NCBI RefSeq assembly: GCF_006402735.1 | Contig: NZ_CP017174.1 | Coordinates: 5,211,001-5,275,000 of the forward strand | Source: Myxococcus xanthus | GTDB lineage: Bacteria; Myxococcota; Myxococcia; Myxococcales; Myxococcaceae | Direction of reading: 5' to 3' | DNA length: 64,000 nucleotides | Shown: positions 35,597 through 44,000 of the stretch, piece after piece | How positions within the stretch are numbered: the first letter of the stretch is position 1 | Layout: every line of letters starts with the position of its first letter | Made by a program: the position numbers and the translations under genes | The notes under the pieces: model-generated | Told to the model about the DNA's origin: nothing | Database searches by the model: none | The model's input: the letters and a program-made list of their open reading frames with translations, nothing else

Positions 35597-36841
35597 GTGC
35601 ACCGCGCCTTCGATTGGCAGCCCTTCGTGAAGCAACATTGGGAGAAGACACCCGCGCGTCTGGCACTTCCTGCCCCCATCCTCCCCGCCGAGCAGGTCTT
35701 CCAGGCCGCGGTCTCCGCCTGTGCCCCCTTCCGCCATGGAACGCGCTTCCGCGCCCTTCCCGACGCGCGCTTCTTCGTGGAGGCCGCCAGGCTCGCCGCC
35801 CCAGGAACGCTCCTCCCCGGCGAAGACGACGCGTCCATGGAGTCCTTCTCCCGCCGCGCCTCCAAGCACCTGGATGGCGCGTCCTTCCAGCTCCACATCG
35901 AACAGCCGTTCATGTTCGACTTCACTCTCTGGAGCGCCTTGCGAGACTTCCTCCGGGGGCTGCTGGAGCGCGTGGGCGTCCCGGTGCTGCCCATGGCCAC
36001 CGACCTGTTGCTGGGCCGCTTCTCACGAGGCCCACCAGGCGTCGCGAAGCGGCCCCACCATTCGCTGGTGACGCTGGTCCTCCAGGGCCGGCTGCGCGTC
36101 CGGCTCTGGAAAAAACTCTGGGGCACCCCTCCCAACGAGACCGAGGACTTCGAGCGCCACCTCGACAAGGCCACCACGCTGGAGGCCGGTCCGGGCGAGT
36201 TCCTCTACATCCCCTCTCGCTACTGGCAACTCGAAGAAGCCCAGGGCGACTGCATGGCCGTCCGGGTGTGGATTCCCGTCAAGGGAAGCCGGCCCACGGA
36301 CGCGGTCAAGGACGTGCTCGTGGGGCTCCTCGAAGAGCAGCATGCCCACGACGAGACCGTGCCCTACCATCCCTACCCCTGGCGCCGGCCACGCACGGGC
36401 GCACAGGCCACCATTCCGTCCGTCGAGCAGACCGCGGACACCCTCCACACGCTGACTCGGGAAGAAGACGTCCAGCAGGTCCTGCGCCTCATCTGGGCCC
36501 GGAGGGTCAGCGCGTGCGCACTCGAGCCCGTGCCTCCGCCGGACCAGGCCCCTTCCCTGTCAGACACGGACCGGGTGCGGAAGACGCCTGCCACGGACAT
36601 CATCCGGGTCAAGGACCCGTCGGGGCTGTGGATCTGGGCCGTCAACGGACATGCCTTTCCCGGTCCCAACGAAGCCGTGGGACAGCGGCTCCTCAATGCC
36701 CTGTCCTCGGAAGTGCCCCCTCGCGTCGGTGAGCTGTGCAACCTGGCTCGCCCCGGTCCTCATCGTGAGGCCATCCGCGCCTCGCTAGCGGCGCTTCTCC
36801 GGCTGCGCGGGATTCACGTCATCACCGGAGCGGAGGTCTGA
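35597..36841 (+). CDS. JmjC/cupin-like protein with lost iron ligands (pseudo-oxygenase)
   Basis: A 414-residue paralogue of the next gene. Shared landmarks are an N-terminal FDW...FV...W...P, the core strand QGRLRVRLWKK, a double-Pro-flanked EPVPPPDQ, and a C-terminal ANGHA-like WAVNGHAFPG. Against the paralogue's HxD (His-157/Asp-159), this protein has no HxD (the aligned stretch is VAKRPHHS, residues 149-156). The distal His is Gln-211 (SRYWQLEE). All three iron ligands are therefore missing, and it should not bind iron in the normal way. GTG 35597 is preferred over TTG 35582 because GGGAG lies upstream. It probably acts as a partner or scaffold for the active paralogue. Confidence 0.78.
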   Translation: MHRAFDWQPFVKQHWEKTPARLALPAPILPAEQVFQAAVSACAPFRHGTRFRALPDARFFVEAARLAAPGTLLPGEDDASMESFSRRASKHLDGASFQLHIEQPFMFDFTLWSALRDFLRGLLERVGVPVLPMATDLLLGRFSRGPPGVAKRPHHSLVTLVLQGRLRVRLWKKLWGTPPNETEDFERHLDKATTLEAGPGEFLYIPSRYWQLEEAQGDCMAVRVWIPVKGSRPTDAVKDVLVGLLEEQHAHDETVPYHPYPWRRPRTGAQATIPSVEQTADTLHTLTREEDVQQVLRLIWARRVSACALEPVPPPDQAPSLSDTDRVRKTPATDIIRVKDPSGLWIWAVNGHAFPGPNEAVGQRLLNALSSEVPPRVGELCNLARPGPHREAIRASLAALLRLRGIHVITGAEV

Positions 36842-36844
36842 CGG

Positions 36845-38173
36845 ATGCCCGCCTTGGAAATCGCAACCCGCTTCGACTGGGACACCTTCGTCAGGCGCTA
36901 CTGGAACCAGCGCCCCGTGCTCTTCAAGGGAACGCAGGCCTCGCCCTTCACCGTCGGCGACGTCTTCGACGCGTCGGCCGGCGCCACCCAGCGCTACCTG
37001 TCCCGCAGCTACGCGCCGACGTCACGGCCAGACGTCACCTTCACGGTGGACCGCCTGCGGCAGCTCCGCTCCCGGGAGTGGCTGCCCCGCGCGTCCGACG
37101 GTTCCCTGGACGGGTATGACGCCCGCATCGCCTCGCAGCTGGGCGAGCGCCGGTACGCCCTCATCATCGCCACCCTGCACGCCTCCGGCTTCCGGCTCTG
37201 GTCACGGCAGCGCGCCTTCTTCTCCGGCCTGTGGCAGCACGTGGGCATGCCCGTGACGGGCGCCATCACCACGCTGTTCCATGGGACGTACGAACACAGC
37301 CCCGTGGGGGTCCACCTGGACCGCTTCACCACGTTCTTGTTCGCGTTGCGCGGACGCAAGCGGATGCGCTTCTGGCGCAAGCGGCCGTGGCGCGAGGACG
37401 TCTCCACCATCCTGGACTACCAGCCCTACCTGGCGTCTTCCTTCGTCGCGGAGGTCGAACCCGGCGACATCCTCTACTGGCCTTCCACGTACTACCACGT
37501 GGGAGAGAGCGCCGGCTCAGGCGTGGCCAGCAGCGTGAATGTCGGCATCCCCATCACCGAACACCGCGCCATCTATTCCGTGGACGACCTGCTGCGCGGG
37601 ATGCTCGACGAGACGTCGCTCGCCGACCAGGAGTGGAAGCAGACGCGGCTCTCGCGGGTGTCTGCATCCCCCCTGGCTCGCGGAGCCCTGACGAAGAGCG
37701 GCGTACTGGCCACGGAGCTGCCCCGGGCGCTCACCGAAGCCGTGAGCGCGTTTCGCGACGTCAGCCACCCGAAAGAGGCGCGGCGGCACATCCAAGCCAC
37801 CTGGCTCAAGCGGTTGACCTCGGGAGGCTTCGAGCCCGTGCCGCCGCCCACCCGTGAAAGGCCGTTGCGTGACTCACACCACGTGCGGGTGGACCCAAGC
37901 TTCCCCGTCCTCTTCGAACGTGACGGCCCCACACGGTGGATTTGTTCCGCAAATGGACATGCCTTGCGCGGCGTGGGTGGCGGACGCGCCGTTGAAATAT
38001 TCTTCCGAAAGCTGAACTCCGGCGCGGATGTAAGCGTCAAAGAATTGCTGAGCCCGTTTCGGACACAACGCACTGCGAGGCATGACTCAGAAATCATTGC
38101 CGCGACGCATGAAGGAATGCGCGGACTCCTGAAAAAACTTCACGCCTTTCACGCAATCACTCTCAGCGCTTGA
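36845..38173 (+). CDS. JmjC/cupin-fold iron(II)/2-oxoglutarate-type oxygenase
   Basis: A 442-residue protein of the JmjC-like (RoxA/cupin_4-related) group. The facial triad is intact: His-157 and Asp-159 in VGVHLDRFTTF, and His-218 in STYYHVGESAG. A basic strand (RGRKRMRFWRKR) lies between them, and EPVPPPTRE plus CSANGHALRG occur near the C-terminus as in the paralogue. The best-known bacterial relatives hydroxylate Arg or His side chains of ribosomal proteins, so a peptide or protein substrate is likely. It follows the degenerate paralogue by three bases and precedes a small Cys-containing peptide gene by 61 bases. The last 130 bases are clearly more A+T-rich than the surroundings. Confidence 0.83.
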   Translation: MPALEIATRFDWDTFVRRYWNQRPVLFKGTQASPFTVGDVFDASAGATQRYLSRSYAPTSRPDVTFTVDRLRQLRSREWLPRASDGSLDGYDARIASQLGERRYALIIATLHASGFRLWSRQRAFFSGLWQHVGMPVTGAITTLFHGTYEHSPVGVHLDRFTTFLFALRGRKRMRFWRKRPWREDVSTILDYQPYLASSFVAEVEPGDILYWPSTYYHVGESAGSGVASSVNVGIPITEHRAIYSVDDLLRGMLDETSLADQEWKQTRLSRVSASPLARGALTKSGVLATELPRALTEAVSAFRDVSHPKEARRHIQATWLKRLTSGGFEPVPPPTRERPLRDSHHVRVDPSFPVLFERDGPTRWICSANGHALRGVGGGRAVEIFFRKLNSGADVSVKELLSPFRTQRTARHDSEIIAATHEGMRGLLKKLHAFHAITLSA

Positions 38174-38234
38174 CGCATTTTCCGTCAGCGCCCAGGCTTG
38201 GCCAGCAGTCCACATCCATCGACGGAGGAGAGTC

Positions 38235-38387
38235 ATGACGAAGACGAAGGCGAAGGCCCCCCGGTCGTCCAAGCAGGCCAAGCAGAAGCTCGTGAAGCTG
38301 ATGAACGTCATGGAGAAGGCCACGGTTCCCGCTGCCACGAAGGCCATGGCCGGAACCTGCATGCGCATCTACTGCTCCCCCTACTAA
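38235..38387 (+). CDS. 50-residue Lys-rich peptide with C-terminal Cys-x4-Cys (candidate modified peptide)
   Basis: ATG 38235 follows a strong ribosome binding site (GGAGGAGAG). Residues 1-40 are basic and helix-prone (nine Lys within residues 1-28; later VEKAT-like and Ala-rich stretches). Residues 41-50 read TCMRIYCSPY and follow an AMAG turn, the leader/core layout of ribosomally made, post-translationally modified peptides. Candidate targets for the adjacent oxygenase are Arg, Tyr, Pro or the Cys pair. A perfect 12-base-pair hairpin starts seven bases after the stop, supporting a real short gene. No family was recognised; it could also be a small regulatory or nucleic-acid-binding protein. 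Confidence 0.62.
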   Translation: MTKTKAKAPRSSKQAKQKLVKLMNVMEKATVPAATKAMAGTCMRIYCSPY

Positions 38388-38394
38388 TGCCCTC

Positions 38395-38422
38395 GGGCCG
38401 CTGGGAATCGTCCCAGCGGCCC
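38395..38422 (+). terminator. Strong hairpin terminator after the peptide gene
   Basis: Perfect 12-base arms, GGGCCGCTGGGA and TCCCAGCGGCCC, around an ATCG tetraloop, starting seven bases after the peptide stop. No T-run follows, as is common in this G+C-rich sequence. It would end or attenuate the GNAT-JmjC-peptide transcript before the next gene, raising peptide mRNA relative to downstream genes. Confidence 0.75.
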
Positions 38423-38531
38423 GCTTCCCAACCTGCGCAGTGTGCCTCGCAGAACCGATGTAAGGCATTCTGGAGCATGCAGCCCCCCTCACTATCCTGT
38501 CACCCTCCTGAATCTCCCGAGGAGCCGTGAC

Positions 38532-39932
38532 ATGAAAAGCGCTGTCGACCTGCAGGGCAACCCACTGAGCGACATCTCCCTCGCCGCGATGCGGCGATGG
38601 CTCCTCGAAACGGATGTGCTGGGCTACCTGCCACAGATTGCCGCCACGGAGTCTGAAGGCCGCCTCTGGACGTACTACTGGTTCGGCGTCCGGCGCATTG
38701 ATGAGTTCGTCCGCGCGAACGGGTACGCGGTCCTCGACGACGCCTCCGTCCTCACCGAGGACCTGGACGCCGTCGTGGCGCTGCGGGAGTTCATGGCCGC
38801 CGCGCCCCCACTCATGGACGGCCACCGGAGGCTCGTGGAGCAGCTTCGCGCCTTCGCCGCGGAACGGGATGCGCTGGACCAGGGCCGTCCGCTCACCGCG
38901 CACGAGCTGTTCTCCCTCTGGTACCTGAAGGCCGTGCCGGGCGCCTACATGGCGCAGCGGCTCCAGCTCGCGGACGTGGACGAAGCCACGGTGCGGCGCA
39001 TCACGAAGCTCTCCGCCGTGGGACTCCAGATGTTCGATGACGGGGTGGACCTCCAGGCAGACCTCGACCGGGGGCGCCTGTGGTTGAGCGCCGAGGAGCT
39101 CGACTTGCTGGGGTTGTCCACGACGCCGCCCGCGACGCTGGCCACCACCGCGGGGGAGCGCATCATCCGGCTGCGCAAGGCCATCTGCCTCGAGTACTTC
39201 CTCGCGGTGTATGACGAGGCCTCCCGCATCGCCTCGCCGGAGAGCCGCAAGCGCGCCCAGTCCTTCGCGGAGGGCTGGCTGAGCTTCCTCCAGCAGGGCT
39301 ACCTCAAGCTCTACACGCCCGGAGGCCCCAAGCCCTGGGACTCCGTGCAGCGCGTCCTGAAGGCGCTGCCGGGCTCGGAGACGGTGAAGCTTCCCGTGCT
39401 GCACTCGCTGTTCTCCCTCATCGCCGCCCTGCCGCTTCCGCCCGTGGACGTGGAGGCCTGCCGGCGGGAGCTGCAACAGCTTGGGGGCTGCCCACAGGCG
39501 CTGGCGCCAGAAGTGGCCCTGGACGTCATGGGTGCCCGCGAGGCGGAGGGGGACTCCGCGAAGTTCGACGCGGCCGGGCCGGAGGCTTCGGTGCTGGAGC
39601 GCGTGCTGCTGGCCTCACCCTCCAAGCACACGGCGGCGGACTTCGCGCGGCGCTGCCGCGAATCGACCGAGGGCTCTCCGTCCAACCTGCGCGACCCCAA
39701 CCTGTCGGAGGTGTTCGCCAGTGGGCTCAAGCTCGCGGAGCGCTCCGCGCGGAACTCCGTCACCGCCCGGGAGAACTTCCTCCAGCAGCTTCGCCCTGGC
39801 TCACGACGGGCGCCGGTGGTGGACGCAGAGCTGGCCGAGCGGTTCTCCCGCGACGGCGCGGACTGGCTCGCGTTGGGAATCGAGACCCTCGCGGCGACGG
39901 CCCGCGGGGTTCGCGACGGCTGCCGGAAATAG
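38532..39932 (+). CDS. Squalene/phytoene-synthase-like protein
   Basis: A 466-residue protein from ATG 38532 with AGGAG upstream. The segment LQMFDDGVDLQADLDRGRLW, then LSAEELDLLGLS, matches the second Asp-rich motif and the following DxxxGRxYxPxxEL region of squalene/phytoene synthases. The first Asp motif is not clear (VRRIDEFVRANG is the best candidate), and the C-terminal 170 residues are not typical, so classical head-to-head prenyl condensation is uncertain. It may be a divergent prenyl-diphosphate-using enzyme or a non-catalytic relative. It is separated from the peptide gene by a hairpin and lies 30 bases before the thioesterase, so it may belong with the polyketide genes. Confidence 0.55.
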   Translation: MKSAVDLQGNPLSDISLAAMRRWLLETDVLGYLPQIAATESEGRLWTYYWFGVRRIDEFVRANGYAVLDDASVLTEDLDAVVALREFMAAAPPLMDGHRRLVEQLRAFAAERDALDQGRPLTAHELFSLWYLKAVPGAYMAQRLQLADVDEATVRRITKLSAVGLQMFDDGVDLQADLDRGRLWLSAEELDLLGLSTTPPATLATTAGERIIRLRKAICLEYFLAVYDEASRIASPESRKRAQSFAEGWLSFLQQGYLKLYTPGGPKPWDSVQRVLKALPGSETVKLPVLHSLFSLIAALPLPPVDVEACRRELQQLGGCPQALAPEVALDVMGAREAEGDSAKFDAAGPEASVLERVLLASPSKHTAADFARRCRESTEGSPSNLRDPNLSEVFASGLKLAERSARNSVTARENFLQQLRPGSRRAPVVDAELAERFSRDGADWLALGIETLAATARGVRDGCRK

Positions 39933-39962
39933 GTCCTCTGTCCGTTACCCCATCCATCGTCA

Positions 39963-40751
39963 ATGAATCCTGAATCCAGCATCGCGGCGGCCGAGTCTCC
40001 CTGGCTCGTCCGCCGCAAACCCCAGGCGTCGCCTCGTCTCCGGCTGTTCTGCTTCCCCTACGCGGGAGCAGGCAGCCTCCCCTACTTCCGTTGGCCGGAC
40101 CTGCTCCCAGAGGCGGACATCGAGGTGTGCGCCGTGCAGCCGCCCGGCCGGGAGAACCGCCTGCATGAGCCGTCCGTCGAAGAACTCCCGCAGCTACTGG
40201 ACGCGCTCGTCCGGGAGCTGTCGCCCCTCTTCGATGGCCCCTTTGCCTTCTTCGGCCACAGCCTGGGCGCGCTCATCGCCTTCGAGCTGACGCGCGAGCT
40301 CCGCCGCCGGGGCATGCCGCTGCCTGGCACGCTGCTCGTGTCCGGCTCCGAAGCGCCCTCCCGGCGCAGTGGACTTCCGCCACTGAGCGGCCTGCGACGA
40401 GACGACTTCATCCGCGAGCTGTCCGCCCGCTACGACGGCATTCCGCAGCAGGTCCTGGCGCAGCCGGAGATTCTGGACCTCATCCTTCCCATCCTGCGCG
40501 CCGACCTGAAGATTTCAGAGCGCTACTCCTACCAGGAGGAGCCTCCTCTTCCGGTGCGGCTGTGTGCCTTTGGTGGTACTCGCGATCCTCGCGTCTCGGA
40601 AGCCGCGCTCGACACGTGGCGACTGCAAACACAGCAGTCCTTCTCGATGAAGATGTTTCCAGGCGGCCACTTCTTTCTCAACGAGCTGACGGCCCAGGTG
40701 GTTCAGGCCGTCCATGCCGAACTCGCAGTCGGAGCAACCCCAGCACCATGA
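39963..40751 (+). CDS. Type II thioesterase
   Basis: A 262-residue alpha/beta hydrolase of the TE II/RifR type: LFCFPYAGAGSLPYFRWPDL, the nucleophile Ser-100 in FFGHSLGALIAF, VQPPGREN, and the catalytic His in MFPGGHFFL. These stand-alone editing thioesterases remove wrong acyl groups from carrier proteins of PKS/NRPS lines. Its stop overlaps the ATG of a free carrier protein (40748-40751), and both converge on the PKS operon, so it should service that assembly line. Confidence 0.92.
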   Translation: MNPESSIAAAESPWLVRRKPQASPRLRLFCFPYAGAGSLPYFRWPDLLPEADIEVCAVQPPGRENRLHEPSVEELPQLLDALVRELSPLFDGPFAFFGHSLGALIAFELTRELRRRGMPLPGTLLVSGSEAPSRRSGLPPLSGLRRDDFIRELSARYDGIPQQVLAQPEILDLILPILRADLKISERYSYQEEPPLPVRLCAFGGTRDPRVSEAALDTWRLQTQQSFSMKMFPGGHFFLNELTAQVVQAVHAELAVGATPAP

Positions 40752-41008
40752 ACAGAGACGACCTGCTCGATGTCCTGACCCGCTATGTCGCGGATGAACT
40801 CCTGGACGGGGACGCGGAGGACCTTGATTCCTCCACGCCCCTCTTGGAGCTCGGCGTGCTGAACTCGCTGGAGACCGCCCGGATGATGGGCTTCGTCCAG
40901 AAGAAGTACGGCATCACCATTCCCTCGGAGTCGCTGAAGGTTGAAAACCTCCAGACGATCTCCGCCATCGCCGACCTCGTCTACGACGCGAGGCCCCGGC
41001 AGCCGTAG
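40748..41008 (+). CDS. Stand-alone acyl carrier protein
   Basis: An 86-residue carrier protein with the phosphopantetheine serine Ser-40 in LLELGVLNSLETARM; the usual Asp before Ser is Asn. The rest fits a four-helix carrier (KYGITIPSESLKVENLQTIS). Translationally coupled to the type II thioesterase and four bases from the convergent PKS stop. It could carry a starter unit or a special extender, or an amino-acyl group; the partner is not evident. Confidence 0.88.
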   Translation: MNRDDLLDVLTRYVADELLDGDAEDLDSSTPLLELGVLNSLETARMMGFVQKKYGITIPSESLKVENLQTISAIADLVYDARPRQP

Positions 41009-41012
41009 CCGC

Positions 41013-44000
41013 TCAGCGGCCCCGGCGCAGCATGGCCTGGACGGCGTCATCGTCCAGGCTGTCTACGTCCGCCAGGAGCGCATCCAGCTCCGCGTCCTCG
41101 GGAGCCTCCTCCACGGGCGCGGCCGCCTCTTCCTTCAGGCCCAGGACCTCGGCCGCCAGGTAGTCCACCAGCCCGTTGACGGTGGGGTTGTCGAAGGCCA
41201 CCGTCGCGGGCAGCGAGGTGCCCAGGCTCCGCTGCAGGACGTTGCGCAGCTCCACGGACATCAGCGAGTCCATGCCGAACTCGAAGAAGCCCTGGTTCGG
41301 GTCCAGTGGCTCCGTCGTGGGACGCCCCAACACGCCGTTGACCAGCTCGCCCACGTGCGCACGCAAGGCACCGCGCCGCTCCTTGAGCTCGAGCCGCTCC
41401 AGCCGCTGACGAATCCCCTCGCTCGCCGCGGGGCTGGCCTTCTCGATGAAGGCCTCGAACAGCGGCGAACGTCCGCGCCGCCCGAGCACCGCCCAATCCA
41501 CGGGAAGAACACCGAGCTGACCGCTCAGCCCCAGGGACTGCTCGAACACCTGGAGACCGTCTTCCGGAGGAATCACGCCGAAGCCCAGCTGCTCCATTCG
41601 GCGGCGGATCTGCTCCTCCGCCGCCGCGCCCACCTCTGCCCAGGCGCCCCAGTTGAGGCTCAGGGCGGGCAGCCCGTCAGCCTGGCGGGAGCGGGCCAGC
41701 GCATCCAGGAAGGCATTCGCGGCCACATAGTTGGCCTGTCCCGCCGATCCGATGAGCGACGCCGCCGAGGAGAACACGACGAAGAAGTCCAGCGCCGTGC
41801 CTTGCAACGCACGGTGGAGGTTCCATCCACCGGAGACCTTGGGCGCGAAGGCCTTGGCCAGCCGCTCCGGCGTCATCTGCACGAAGAGGCCGTCATCGAT
41901 GACGCCCGCGGAGTGGATGACGCCGCGCAGGGGCGGCACGCGTCCTGAGAGCCAGGCGAGGACGCGCTCCACGTCGGCGGCCACGGCCACGTCGCCCTGC
42001 ACGCAGTGGATGGTGACGCCACGCTGCTCCAGCGCTTCAAGGCGAGCGCGCGCCTCGGGCCCCGGCTCACGCCGCCCCATCAGGACCAGGTGACGGGCTC
42101 CACGCTCCGCCAGCCGCTCCGCGACGATGAGCCCCAGTCCGCCAAGGCCACCCGTGACGAGATAGCTCGCGTCCGGCTTCAGCGCGGGCTCGCCGCTCGC
42201 CCCACGGAGCTTCCGGCTGCGCACCAGTCGGGGCACTCGGCGCGTCGTTCCTCTCAGCGCGATTTCGTCCTCGCCGCTGCCACCGAGCAGCTCGGCATGA
42301 AGCTGGGCGACTTCGTGCTCGGACGCGCTGGCGTCCAGGTCCACTCGCCGACAATGGAGGTCTGGATGCTCGCGGGTGATGGACTTGCCCAGGCCCCAGA
42401 GGACCGAACTTCCCAGGTGGGTGATGCGCTCCTTCTCCGAGGTCGCCTGGGCACCGCGAGTCACCAGCCAGAGCGAGGTGCTCTTTCCCTTGGCCTCGAC
42501 GAGCGCCTGGGCGAGCGCGAGCACACGGGTGCCATGGCCCAGGGCCTGCGCGGGTACGTCGTCCCCACCACCGTCGAGGCTCCACAGGTCGATCACATGC
42601 AGAGGCCCTTGCAGCGCCTCCGGGCGCAACTGGCCCAGGAGCACGAGCGCCGAATCGCGGCCATCGACCGTGGCTCGCGCTCCAGCAGGGACCGTCACCA
42701 CGTGCCAGCCTTGCTTCGTCAGTCGCTCGGCCAGGCGCGCGCCCAGCCCCGCCGCGTCGGCGAGGATGAGGCACTGTGTCCCAGCGTGCGCCGCCTCCGC
42801 CCCTGCCGCTGGAGCCTCCAGCTGCCGGGGTTGCCACTCCAGCTCGTACAGCCAGTTCTGGTAGCGCTTGCTCTTCGCGCCCAGGAGTCCCTCCCGGGTG
42901 ATTCGCCGGAGCAGCAGCTTCTCCACCGTGGCCACGCGCTCCCCATCCGCCGTGAGCAACTGGATGTCGCACACGTAGCCCGGGCCCTTCGGGTCGTCGC
43001 TCCGCGCCAGGGTCGCGTGGGCCCACACCTCACCCAGCCCGCCGCGCTGCACCTGCACCTGGCCGACACCCACGGGGAGGTAGGCGGCATCCCCTTCCTC
43101 GTCGAGCACCGCGCCCACCATCTGGAAGCACGCATCCAGGAGCGCGGGCTGAAGCTGGTACTGCCCCGCATCCGCCGCAGCGCTGCCTGACAGGGCCAGG
43201 CGCCCCAGCACCGCGTTCTCACCCCGCCAGAGCGCCTGGATGCCTCGGAAGCTGGGGCCATACGCGAGCCCCGCCTGCCCCAGCTTCGCGTAGTAGCCCT
43301 CCACCGGCACCTCGCGAGTCAGCGAGGCGCGCAGACGCTCCAGGTCGACGCGCTCAGCTGGCGCGGCCGTCGTCGCGGAGAGCTTTCCGTGGGCATGGAG
43401 GATCCACGCGGGCTCACCCTCTCCCGTGCGCTCCTCCTGGCTGTGGATTTCGAAGCGCCCGGTGCGCTCACCTTCCGGTGAATAGAGCAGGTGCACCCGG
43501 CGCGCCCCTTCCTCCGGAAGGAAGAGGGCCTGCGAGAAGGTGATTTCGTCCACCGTCCCGCCCGCCGAGCCGAAGAGCGAAGCCCCCGCGGCGAGCCCCA
43601 TCTCCACGTAGGCAGCTCCCGGCATCAGAATCTGTCCGTAGACGCCATGGTCCTTCAGGAAGGCGGGCTTCGCGGCGCCCACGGAGGACTCGAACTGCCG
43701 CATCTGTGAAGGCGACGCGTGCGGATGGCCCAAGAGGGGATGTCCTCGCGTGGCCCCTGCCTCCGGCGCTGTGCTTACGCCCGGGACGTCCCAGGTGGAC
43801 CCGTTGAGGTCCATCCAGTGATTGCGCCGCTGGAAGGGATAGACGGGCAGCGCGACCTTGTGGCGCTCGCGCCCCTGGTCCACGCCCCGCCAGTCCACCG
43901 GCACGCCCGCGACGTGAAGGGCCGCGAGCCCCTCCAGCATCTGCTGCCAGTCCGAACGCTCCGGCCGCAAGCTTCCCACCCAGAGCGTGTCCTCCTTCGT

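Noticed and set aside
38235..38387. Peptide as a crocagin, cittilin or biarylitide precursor
   Set aside because: The C-terminus does not carry the corresponding core (such as IYW or YIYY), and no matching P450 or crocagin enzymes are adjacent.
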